The notes beneath the pieces were generated by a model. The model saw only the letters and a list, made by a program, of their open reading frames with translations, made no database searches and was not told where the DNA came from. Position numbers and translations under genes: made by a program. 64,000 nt of DNA from Mikania micrantha (Eukaryota; Streptophyta; Magnoliopsida; Asterales; Asteraceae), in assembly GCA_009363875.1 (NCBI GenBank), contig CM018680.1, positions 17,555,608-17,619,607 of the forward strand. The letters are read 5' to 3'. Shown here piece after piece: positions 44,630 through 54,920 of this stretch. Every line of letters begins with the position of its first letter. The stretch's first letter is position 1.

Positions 44630-45924
44630 AAGTTTACCCCTTCTTTTTTTATACATTCATAACTTTTTTATACTATAATATTTTTTTTAAAAAAAAATTG
44701 CACCATTATACTCGTCTCATTTTTATCTATAATTTCGTTCTAATCTCGACTAGTTTTTTTAGATGTCATGTATTTACGTCATTGTAACATGCTTAAACAT
44801 AACAAATTAATTTGAATTTTTTTCTAAAAATGGTAAATTACAGTGATATAATTTACAGTGACGTAACACATTATTACATATATTCCGCTTTGTGTAACAA
44901 ACAAAAACATAGCACATTAATTTAATTTTTTTTTCTAACATCGGTAGATTAAAAATGTAATACAAAATGAAGTAATTTACAATTATATAATTTACGGAAA
45001 TGTAACACACTATTTACAGTGATGTAATTTTCATTTTAATTCTGTTATAATGTCGACTATTTTTTATAATTTTTTCTCATATGTCATTTATTTACATCGA
45101 TGTAACGAGTATAAAAATAACACATTATATTGAATTTTTTTCTAGCAACGCTAAATTACAGTGACGTAATATAACACAATATAATAACACATTATTTTAA
45201 TTACTTTTCTAACAATAATAATTATAGTGACGTAATATACAGTGATTTAAATTACAATGATGTAATTACCATTGTTAGAAAAAAACTGCAAATTAATTTG
45301 TTATATTTAGACTCGTTACAATTAGGGGTGAGCAAAAAGCCGAAAAAACCGAAATGGAACCGAATTAAACGAAAAAACCAAACCGGAACCAAATTAACTG
45401 AAAAACCGAACCGAAACTGAATTAATCGAAAAAACCGAACAGAAAAAATCGAAACCGAACCAATTTTTAATCTTGTTTAAAAATTAATATATATAGTTGG
45501 TATTCAATCAATTAATTTATGAATCATACATTGTAAAACATGTTTATATTTTCTATATTGGTTGTAAGAGAGAACAAAAAAACAAAAAAAACAACAAAAA
45601 CAACAAAAACAAAAAAAAAATAAAAAATAAAAAAAAACCAAAACTGAATTGAAATCGAAAACCGAATGGTTCATAATAATAACTAAAAACCGATAATGTC
45701 GATTTCGGTTTCGGTTTTGGGTTTTGCCAAAAATGAACTGAACCGAAACGAGCACACCAATAGTTACAATGATGTAAATATGGAGCATCTAAAAAAAATA
45801 AAAAAATGGTCAATACTATAACGGAATTAAAGAGAAAAATGAGACGAGTATAATGATGCAATTTTTATAAAAAAATGATATAGTATAAAAAAGTTATGAA
45901 TGCTTAAAAAAAGAGGAGGTAAAT

Positions 45925-45925
<1 letters not shown>
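44630..45925. mobile_element. Nonautonomous long-TIR element I
   Basis: The left side (AAGTTTACCCCTTC... to about 44800) is inverted at the right side (about 45770-45925, ending GAGGAGGTAAA), giving arms of around 150 bases. The interior has many copies of ACAGTGATGTAA and TTACATCGATGTAACG and a nested hAT-type MITE. It has no coding capacity. It is related to 50065-51435 and 51465-52822. Confidence 0.6.
45323..45762. mobile_element. hAT-type MITE in element I
   Basis: It starts TAGGGGTGAGCA, is filled with AACCGAA-type repeats and poly-A tracts, and ends GAGCACACCAATA. Exact 8-bp duplications GTTACAAT flank it (45315-45322 and 45763-45770), as expected for hAT elements. Confidence 0.75.
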
Positions 45926-45971
<46 letters not shown>

Positions 45972-45972
45972 A
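45926..45972. repeat. TA/TG microsatellite
   Basis: A run of (TA)n followed directly by (TG)n, adjoining the foldback element. It is a simple repeat. Confidence 0.9.
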
Positions 45973-46016
45973 TAGGGGAAGGATCAAATGTTAACCCTTC
46001 CTTATTGCGATAACCG

Positions 46017-46330
46017 CATAACCCTAGCACTTTTTTTGCGTTTTTTGCCCGAATCTTTGTTTTTTTTCATGGTCTTTATTATACATAAATAGGGGGTTTC
46101 TTTTTTGTGTTTTTGCTAATTTATCACCGTTTAAAAATTATTTACAAGTGTAAGTAAGTGGGGTTTCTTTTTTGTGTTTTTGCTAATTTATTACTTACAC
46201 TTGTAAATAATTTTTAAACGGTGATAAATTAGCAAAAACACAAAAAAGAAACCCCTTATTTATGTATAATAAAGACCATGAAAAAAAACAAAGATTCGGG
46301 CAAAAAACGCAAAAAATGCCAGGGTTATAC
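46017..46330. mobile_element. Foldback element, about 310 bp
   Basis: Arms of about 140 bases (46017-46157 and 46191-46330) are near-perfect inverted repeats around a 33-base loop. The ends read GCATAACCCTAGCA and the inverse TGCCAGGGTTATAC. The loop (GTGGGGTTTC...TAATTTA) partly repeats a segment of the arm. RNA from this site would be a long hairpin. Confidence 0.8.
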
Positions 46331-46332
46331 AT

Positions 46333-49300
46333 TGTAACATCACTGTATTTCAGGTTGTCCGTACGTCTATACGATTGTACTGTTACGACCTAATATAATA
46401 ATTATTAATGATAATGAATTATTGGATGCATGATTTGATGATTATCACTGTTATTGGTATACATATTTAGAACATATTATTATACGCGTAAACCATGGGA
46501 AGTTTAGTTGTAACCCAACTAAACAAAACCAGAGAGTTTATCGCAGTTGAATACACGGATTATGGATTTTGGTTTAAGATGGAAAGAAATTAGGAATTTG
46601 TTATAGTTTGGTTGCTAAACATAGTCAAGGACACATGGTCATGGTTTATCGAAATAGCGGTGGGACGGTGGCTAGGGTAGTTGGACTGACCCCTACATAT
46701 GCCCTATACATATGCATATTTCGGTCTCTCACAGATGTGTCAGTGACTTGGTTTAATGGGGTGTTGGATTGGGATTGATAATATTAAAGTTAACACAATA
46801 ACGGAAGTATTAGTGAGAATCTTTACGCGATGGTGAGGTTACGAACTTAATTTAAACGCGAATGTTAATTCAGAAATATTGACTTAATAATGTATTCGCG
46901 TGGGTGACGATTCACACGAATATAATTATTAAGAATAATTTTCTGAAACGATATTCCATAAATTGTAAATCAAATCGAAATACGATACGAGCGTCGGATT
47001 CGCAAAGATGACGATCTTTACGTACGTAAGTAACGTGTTTCGACGAGATAACTAAATAATATTTACCGATATTAAAATAATAAAAAGAGTTTAAAAATGT
47101 TTATTAGGAATCACAACCTAAAAGAAACCAGAATAAATCATTTTATTTAAATAATTAATTTAACAAACGTAAATGGAGGCATTGTATTTAAATCGGTTTT
47201 ATTTAAAATCACTTGATTAAAACGAAACATATTTATTTAAATGTTTTATGTGTTAAATGTGTTTTACGTTAAGAACCGAGCATTTTATAAATTTTATCGC
47301 GATAAAGACAAGACCGAGCACGCGGGGAAAATACGCGATATAAGAAAGAGGAATTTCCTCTTCTTCCTCATTTCTCATCTTTCATTTCTCTCTCTAGAAC
47401 ACAATCCCGTCACCACTTTCTCTCTCTAACTTCTCTCTACCATAACTTCTTCGTTTCTCAACGGAATCACGAGATCTTGGCGCCTACGCGTTCGTGAGAT
47501 CAAGGAGAACAAGAATCTACGAAGAAATCTTACGTTTGGACTACATTTACAGGTAAATCTCGAGTTTTATTCGGTTTCTCACACTAAACAATAACCGGTT
47601 CGTGCCCTTAGTTTTTAAACACTTATACATCTTAAAATCACTAAACCACGCATGTGTAGTTGAGATATAAGTGGAAGTAACATGTTGCAATAGCTAGGGG
47701 TCGGGAATAGGGACAATGAACAGGTAGATAGCCCCATAAGCAGGTAGCCGAACCTGTTCCAAATAAGCAGTGAAGGAGCCGAACCTTTCTGGATCTAGCG
47801 AACCCAGGGCAGCCGAACCTTTCCCTGGAACGAACCTCCTGTTCATAGCAGCCGAAACATGGTTGAACGAACCTTAGTCTTGATAAGAGCCTAGCCGAAC
47901 CCCACTAGCCAGGCGAACCCATGGCCGAATCTCTTTACCACGCTAACTCGTGCTAGCCAAACCTTTTGATGGCCAAGCATAATCTAGCCGAACCATTTAA
48001 AAGGTGGCGAACCCTACAATTAGCAAACCAGTGAGCCGAACCTACTGGGGGTTGGGATTAGCCGAACCAATTTGTTCGTGGACAGCATGCAGCGAACCTT
48101 GGCTAACCCAAGGCCTCCAACTGGGCCGAACCTTAGTTGGGCCAGCTTCAGCCACAAACCTAGGACACCAACTAATCATGGGCTACGAGCATGAGAACTA
48201 GCATAACCACAAGGGGACCGAACCTTTACTGATCACCGAACCCCTTAAGCTTGGCCGAACCTACGAGGAACTTAACCGAACCTATTTGATGTTCGAAAGC
48301 CTAAGGACCCATGAACCTTGGGCAGCTAAACCATAAGGTTTGCTGACCCAAAGGTGGACCTCAACCACCATATGCCGACGAACCCGGAACGATGAACTAC
48401 GATCAAAAGGGAGTAGAGGAACATGGGTACATATATCCATGCATGCATGGGCATCTTAAGTTATTATAATTTTTCATAATAAACACAAGCTATAAATTAT
48501 GGTTATTTGTGAATTAAATAAGTTATAGAAATAACATGAGTTGATTTTAAAAGTTGATTAAACATGATAACTTAAGATGCAAAGGTGGTTTTGAATCAAC
48601 ATGCATGCATGCACACAAAAGAGGATATATGTATAAATGAGAATACCACCGTTCTTCTTTAATAATTTAAGTGAGAATTATGAGAACATACATAATATGA
48701 GGATGTAATCAAACATGCAAGTATGTGGTGGTGTATATGATTAAGGTCTTTCTTTTAGAATAGACCTACTTAAGGGGGGGGGGGAAGAGTATACATACGA
48801 GCTTATAAATAATTATTGTTATTAGATAATTGAAACTAATAAGTTTAAATCAAATTGTTATGATGATCATCGATAAACCTTGAAGAGTTACAAGCTAACT
48901 TAAGATAAATGAGCTAAGTAACTATACATTTAAGGATTTAAAAAGAACATGTAATTGAAATGAAATGCGTATGCTTATGAACATTAAAACATATTCAGGT
49001 GATTGAGTTGTTTGTGACTTATATTACGCGAGCGCGCATACTACAAGAACACCGAGTTAAAGGACTCAGGTGAGTTCTCATAACCTCCCTTTTTAAACTG
49101 TTTTGTTTTAAAACTCGGAGGTGAAACATGTATACCAATTTCAAATATTATTTTGATAACACATGGATGATACCTGTTTATCAATATGATATTCATATTA
49201 TGGGATTATCATTACTTATGGATTATCACTGATTATCATATATCCGTGTGACATTGTCATTGACTCCAGTCAGTAACAATGATTACATGTATTGTCTCTT

Positions 49301-50064
49301 GGATTATCACAACTTCATGAATCATTGCCTTTAACCTCGGTTAATTGCATTGATTTCATGTATTGTCACGTGGGTTGCTTCCACTCTATGGATAATGTCT
49401 TTAACTTATGTTAATTACATAAATTCCATGTATGGTCACATATACTAATTGAGAATATTGATTGTTTGAGATTGGTTGAATGGTTATGTGGTTGATTATC
49501 AATAATTGTCTATGATTATATGAGATACGTGACTATGTGTTGGTTTATGTGTTTGATTGTTATGTTGGGATATGTGTTGGATTTTCACGCAGGTACTCGT
49601 GTGGATTCTCTCAGAAAACCCATAAGCATTTATACTCATTTTATCTAAACCTTTTATAAAACCTTTTAAACATAAACTTTTATACTCATTTTATAAAACA
49701 CTTTTAAGTATAAAAACTAATGATTACTCACCAACTACTTTGTAGTTGACACTTGATTTTCTTACATGTTTCAGGGAATGAAGACAAGTAGGTCGAGGAG
49801 GATGATCTCTCGTATTTTGGACATCATCACTTAGGTTCTTGGACTTAGCTGAATAACTGGAATTCTGGCGATTAGAATTTAGTTAGATAGCTAAGTCTCT
49901 TTTGTATTTGATGTAACTAATTCATGATGAACATGATTTTTGTGTAATTAATTTGGTTGATTGAATGATATGTGATGATTTAATTTAGATGCCCACGAGC
50001 TTTCGAACAATCTACACATCCCTCGTGGCATCCCGACGTTTCTGCCATCGGTCGGGGTGTTACA
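46333..50064 (+). repeat. Solo LTR of the B family (3732 bp)
   Basis: It starts TGTAACATCACTG, ends GGTCGGGGTGTTACA, and is flanked by exact TACAT duplications (46328-46332 and 50065-50069). It matches B's LTR in reverse. Parts in order: U3 inverted repeats (46894-47025), a TATA-like TATAAG near 47339, a CGAACC array (about 47750-48400), splice-donor-like CAG|GTGAGTTC (49070) and acceptor CATGTTTCAG|G (49774). No internal region remains, so it arose by LTR-LTR recombination. Confidence 0.95.
49070..49774 (+). other. Candidate LTR intron in solo LTR B
   Basis: Donor CAG|GTGAGTTCTC is followed by a CCTCCC...CTCGGAGGTGAAACATG block that can pair. CACCAACTACTTTGTAGTTGAC, with a CAACTAC/GTAGTTG stem, lies 31 bases before acceptor CATGTTTCAG|G. 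The layout is the same as in element D. Confidence 0.4.
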
Positions 50065-51435
50065 TACATAACCTACAAAAATGAACTAACTCATTAACCA
50101 TCATCCAATGGTTAATTTAAAAGGTAAGTGAATATAATCGTGTCACGTGTCATTTTTCATTTTTTAATAGTGGAGGGCATTTTGTACATTTTATAATCAC
50201 TCAAAAAGTTAGATTTAATATGGTGGAGACAAGTGTCACCATTTAGTATATTTTAATAAATCTAATTTTTTAAATAAAGTTTACCACCTCTTTTTTTAAG
50301 CATTCATAACTTTTTTATACTATATTATTTTTTTTTTTAAAAATTATATCATTATACTCGTCTCAATTTTCTCTTTAATTCAGTTATATTCTCGACTGTT
50401 TTTTTATTCTTTTAAATGCCATGTATTTACATCATGTTAACGAGCTGGTATAACAAATTAATTTGAATTTTTTTCTAATAATGCTAAATTATAGTAACAT
50501 AATTTACATTGATATAATTTACAGTGATGTATCACATTGTTTACAGAGATATAACTTATTATTAACAGTGATGTATTTCTTTTTAATTTCGCTTTAATCT
50601 ACACTATTTTATAATTTTTTTAAATATCCCGCTTTACATCGACGTAACGAACATAAACATAATTTACGGTGATGTAAAACATTATTTATAGTGATTTAAT
50701 TTTCTTTTTAATTCCCTTATAATCTCGACTAACTTTTTTTTCTCACATGTCATTTATTTACATCGATGTAACGAGCACAAAAAAACACATTATTTTGAAT
50801 TTTTTTTTCTAACAATACTAAATTACAGTGATGTAACATAACACATTATTTTGATTTTTTTTTAACAATGATAATTACAGCAATGGAATTTAACATTATT
50901 TGAAAAAAAATTCAAATTAACTTGCTATATTTAGGCTCGTTATAATTAGGGGTGAGCAAAAAGCCGAAAACCCGGACCAGAACCGAATAAAACCGAAACC
51001 GAATTTTTCGGTTCGGTTTTTAATATTTTAAAAACCGAACCGAACCATACCGATTTTTAATTTTGATTAAAAATTAATATATATAGTTGGTGTTCAAACA
51101 ATTAATTTATGAATTATCCATATTTAAACATGTTTGTATTTTCAATATTGGGTGTGAAAAAAAAATTCAAAAAGTCAAATACCGAAAACCGAATGATTCA
51201 TAATAACTAAAAACTGACTATGTCGGGTTTAATTTCGGTTTTTGCTTAAAATTGAACTAGCAGAACCGAGCACCTGTATAGTTACAATAATGTAAATACG
51301 GAGCATCTAAAAAACTAGTCAGAACTATCCCGTATTAAAAATTAAAAAATGACACATGTCACGATTCTATGCATTACTTTTTAAATTAACCATTGGATAA
51401 TAGTTAATGAGTTAGTTCATTTTTGATGAGTTATA
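50065..51435. mobile_element. Nonautonomous long-TIR element II
   Basis: Left end (AAAAATGAACTAACTCATTAAC, from about 50075) and right end (about 51340-51435) are inverted repeats of roughly 90 bases. The interior resembles element I and has the same nested MITE. No transposase ORF is present. The solo LTR inserted at its left edge. Long TIRs suggest a Mutator-like origin, but I could not fix a 9-bp duplication. Confidence 0.6.
50947..51280. mobile_element. hAT-type MITE in element II
   Basis: It starts TAGGGGTGAGCA and ends GAGCACCTGTATA, flanked by GTTATAAT and GTTACAAT (50939-50946 and 51281-51288). It sits at the same place within its host as the MITE at 45323-45762, so it was there before the host copies diverged. 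Confidence 0.7.
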
Positions 51436-51464
51436 TTTTTTATCATTTCCTTATATATATATAG

Positions 51465-52822
51465 AAGATGGATCAATTGGTAACTCGCTATAATTGAGAA
51501 AACTCTATAACCTAAATTGATTGGTTATCAAATATAATGAAATTAAAATAAGTGATCCATATTAATTCTGAAAAAAATGAGTGATTGAGATTTGTTTAAT
51601 GGTATTTTGGAGATTTGTTAAGTGTACATGATTTCATTTTAGAAATAAAAGCTGAACCCTAAATTTTTTAAAACTTCATAACTTTTATATACATTATTAT
51701 TTTTTTAAAAAATTATACCATTAAATTTGTCACATTTTTATCTTTAATTCAAGTATAGTTTTGTCAAAAATTTTTAAAGTTTTCAAAATTACACTGATGT
51801 AACGAGCTAAATTTTTTCAAAGTGTTCGAAATTACACTGATGTAACGAGCTGAACTTTTTCAAAGTTTTCGTAATTACACTGATGCAAAGAGCTGAATTT
51901 CTTCAAAGGGTTCATAACTACACTGATGTAACGAGCTGTAAATTATTCTTTTATAAGAAGCTTTCGTTATTTAAAAAAAACTTTTTTTATCTTTAGTTCA
52001 ATTATAGTCTCGTGAAATTTTTTCAAAGTGATTGTAATTACACTGATGTAACGAGCTGAATTTTTTCAAAGTGTTCGTAATTACACTGATGTAACCAGCT
52101 GAAATTTTTTCAAAATGTTCGTAATTACACTGATGTAAGGAGCTGAAATTTTTCAAAGTGTTCATAATTACACCGATGTAACGAGCCAGAGTTTTTTCAA
52201 AATGTTCGTAATTACACTGATGTAACGAGCTGATTTTTTTAAAGCGTTCTTAATTACACTGATGTAAATAGCTGAATTTTTTCAAAGTGTTATACTCTGT
52301 ATTTACGTTACAATTATCTAACTTTTTATCTTATATTGATGTAAATTTTTTTAATGAACTAATTTTTATAATAAAAGTTAAGTTTGTAATGTATATTTAA
52401 GATGAGGAAAAAAAATTAAAGATGGAAAATTTTTGAAAACGGAGGGAAATTTATTAAAGTTATTGTTTGTTACGTTGGTGCAATTACGAACGCTCGAAAA
52501 AAATATATTTCATGACTATAATGGAATTAACGAGAAACATATGGCGAGTTTAATAATGTAATTTTTATAAAAAAAATAACATAGTTTAAAAAAGTTATAA
52601 GTGTATAAAAATTAAGGGGGAAACTTTAATTTAAAAAAAGGAAAATTGATGGTTTTTAAGAGTTTGACATTTCTCACTCTCTTATTAAACCTGATTTTTA
52701 TAATAAAGACAAATAACTAAAATACCCTTTTGTATTTAAAGTAATTAGAATTGTTGAACCAGTAGATTAGAGTTACTGGATTTACTCAATTAAGATGGGT
52801 TATGATCCCTTCTCGATATATA
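51465..52822. mobile_element. Nonautonomous TIR element III with minisatellite
   Basis: The outer ends (TATATATAGAAGATGGATCA and the inverse near 52822) are diverged inverted repeats, as are inner segments near 51665-51760 and 52500-52620. The centre is a 43-bp tandem array. It has no coding capacity. Confidence 0.5.
51781..52290. repeat. 43-bp minisatellite with TTACACTGATGTAA palindrome
   Basis: About eleven units of roughly TTTTTTCAAAGTGTTCGTAA plus TTACACTGATGTAACGAGCTGAA. Four lie before and seven after a 100-base break near 51940-52020. The TTACA...TGTAA core is an inverted repeat and also occurs in elements I and II. Confidence 0.88.
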
Positions 52823-53329
52823 TAGGGAAAAGATAAAATGAAAACCACATCTGAATGAGAAAACCGCGAAAACCATGCAAAAATCATGTAAAAACAACGT
52901 ATTTTTTTTGAATTTTTTTTACAGGTTTGTAAAACTATTGGACACATTTTTATAAAAAAAAACCAAAAAAGCGCCGACCAAATATTTTTAAAAAAATATT
53001 TTATAAACCCACGTAAAACCTACGTAACAAAACGGTAAAATTTATGCAAATTTATGCTCCAGATACACCGCTTGAGAACTTTGGTTATCTTGAAAAATAC
53101 TTTCATGTGACGCCAAGCCTGGGATGTAGAGGTGTTGGGTTTGAGAATTGTGTGAAGTAGGTCATTGGAAATTGTCCCATGTATCCATTGGAGAACTATA
53201 CTTGGTGGTGGTGGAGGAGGCTGCGGTGGTCACGGTTCTGGCCGGCGGTGGTGTTGGAGTTATTTTGTGTTGTAAGCTAGAGAAAGAGCAACACGTACAA
53301 ACTATAACCCTAATTATAGCATAGTTATT
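52823..53329. other. Unassigned spacer, possible MITE fragment
   Basis: The first 200 bases (from GGGAAAAGATAAAATG beside a TATATA run) look like a MITE end. From 53045 a 38-codon frame (MQIYAPDTPLENF...) is followed by GGTGGTGG-rich DNA. I do not recognise it; it may be a gene fragment. Confidence 0.35.
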
Positions 53330-53812
53330 AAAAGCGAGCGCTTTGAGAGCCTAGGCGGTAATCTGAAGCTAGGCGGCAGTATGCCGCTTTTGATAATTAG
53401 GAAAGTCAGGCGGCAATTGAAAACTTGTTTTTTTTTATTTATGAAAAATATATAAATTAATTATAAGTTAACATAATTAACGTGTTTTCATATCTTCTCC
53501 TTATTTTGTGGATATCAATTTCAAAAATTATCTATTATTTTATGAACCTTTTGTTTTCAAGTTTAAACTTTTTTTGTTTTGAGAGATTTTTTCATTTGGG
53601 ATCATTTTGCTAGTTGATATTTTGAACATTGTGTTTGGTTAGTGAGAACTTTTTGGATTTCTAGTCTTATTTTTTATTTTATTATTTATTTTAGAATTTT
53701 TTTGTAAAGGACGCTTTTTTTTTCTCAGGCCCCTGCTTTTTTTGCGCTTAACGCCTAGGCCCTAGGCCGTGACCAATCGCCTTGAGGGCTCCTTATGCAT
53801 TTGATAACTATG
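53330..53812. mobile_element. MITE with CATAGTTATTAAA termini
   Basis: The left end CATAGTTATTAAAAGCGAGCG and the right end TGATAACTATG are inverted repeats. Next to both are GCCTAGGCGG-type blocks that also pair. It is 483 bp with no ORF. Confidence 0.6.
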
Positions 53813-54162
53813 AATTTTAGCTAGCTTTTAATAGGTTAGTTTCAGTTTTTTTGGCTATTTAAATGTTCAGTATGTAGGTTTTAAAGTGTATTTTCAATTA
53901 GTAACCAAAATATATGTGTGATTTTTAGAAATTGCACTCTAATTTACCAACAAATACATGGGGAAGAAATCTTGGTCTCACAAAATTATGAAATGTAATG
54001 CTGAAAGTTACTTGTTTATTAGTTATATGTGTGCGCGCGTGTGTTTGTGTCAATATATATAGGGGATATTTAAATGGAAGCTATTTTTTTTTCTCTAAAA
54101 CGGCTAAAAGGGATTAGAAAAATAACATGGTTCCATTATGATGTGTTTGTGTTTGTAACTCA
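53813..54162. other. Spacer without a recognised feature
   Basis: AT-rich sequence with a GTGTGCGCGCGTGTG stretch near 54030 and a TATATATAGGGG end-like motif near 54055. I see no gene. Confidence 0.5.
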
Positions 54163-54628
54163 TGGTTGTAAAAATCGCTAATCGGTAGTCGGGCGGCGAG
54201 GTGGGGACTAGGGATTAATCGAGGTTAATCTGGATTAATCGGATTGAAAATTTATATATAATTTTCAAAATAAATATTAGTTTTTCAATACATCAAAGAT
54301 TTTCACAAATTAAAAAGCCTATAAGTATATTTTCTTGTCAAAACACAATTAAAAAACCAATTAATAGGCCAAAACATGTTTAAAATGGGCTGGACAAAGA
54401 CTTTTAGTTATTAGGTTAAAGAGAAACCACAATTTCTTTGGGCTGGACCGAAATTTTGGGCTTTAAACTGGGTTGACCGATTTTTTTGAACTTGACCGAT
54501 TAATCCTGATTAGCCGACTAGAGCCGACTAGCTCCGACTATAGCCGACTACCGAATTTTGGACCGACCAGGCAAAATTTAATCGGCTTAGGGCCGACTAG
54601 CGGTTAATCTCGATTTTTACAACATTGT
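54163..54628. mobile_element. MITE with TGGTTGTAAAAATCG termini
   Basis: TGGTTGTAAAAATCGCTAAT at the left is matched in inverse by ATTAATCTCGATTTTTACAA-like sequence at the right. The interior is rich in GATTAATCG and GCCGACTA. The flanks GTAACTCA and GTAACTTCA may be the target duplication. Confidence 0.6.
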
Positions 54629-54742
54629 TGTAACTTCACATCAATGATGGGTTCTGTTACACAATTTTGGTCAGTGAAGATGTTGTGATATGTCATAGTC
54701 TAATTCAACAAGATCATTAGTTGTGTGTCGTATGTTTTGAGC

Positions 54743-54920
54743 ATGGTTGTAAAAATCGGCCTAGTAAGCCGATTAATCCCCATTAATCAGTAGTAGGCTA
54801 GGTGTTAGATTAATATTCTTATAATCGGTCGAAAATCGGTAGTCAGTCAAGATCTGTCAAAATTCAGACCTAATCCGCCTAGTCGGCAACAATCAGTCTA
54901 ATTGGTCAACCATAAAAAAA
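54743..54920. mobile_element. Fragment of the same MITE family
   Basis: It starts TGGTTGTAAAAATCGGCC and shares GATTAATCCCCATTAATC with the copy at 54163. The right terminus is not found, so it is truncated or rearranged. Confidence 0.5.

Noticed and set aside
45504..45861. 94- and 102-codon minus-strand ORFs rich in Phe
   Set aside because: They come from the A-rich interior of the hAT-type MITE and are low complexity.
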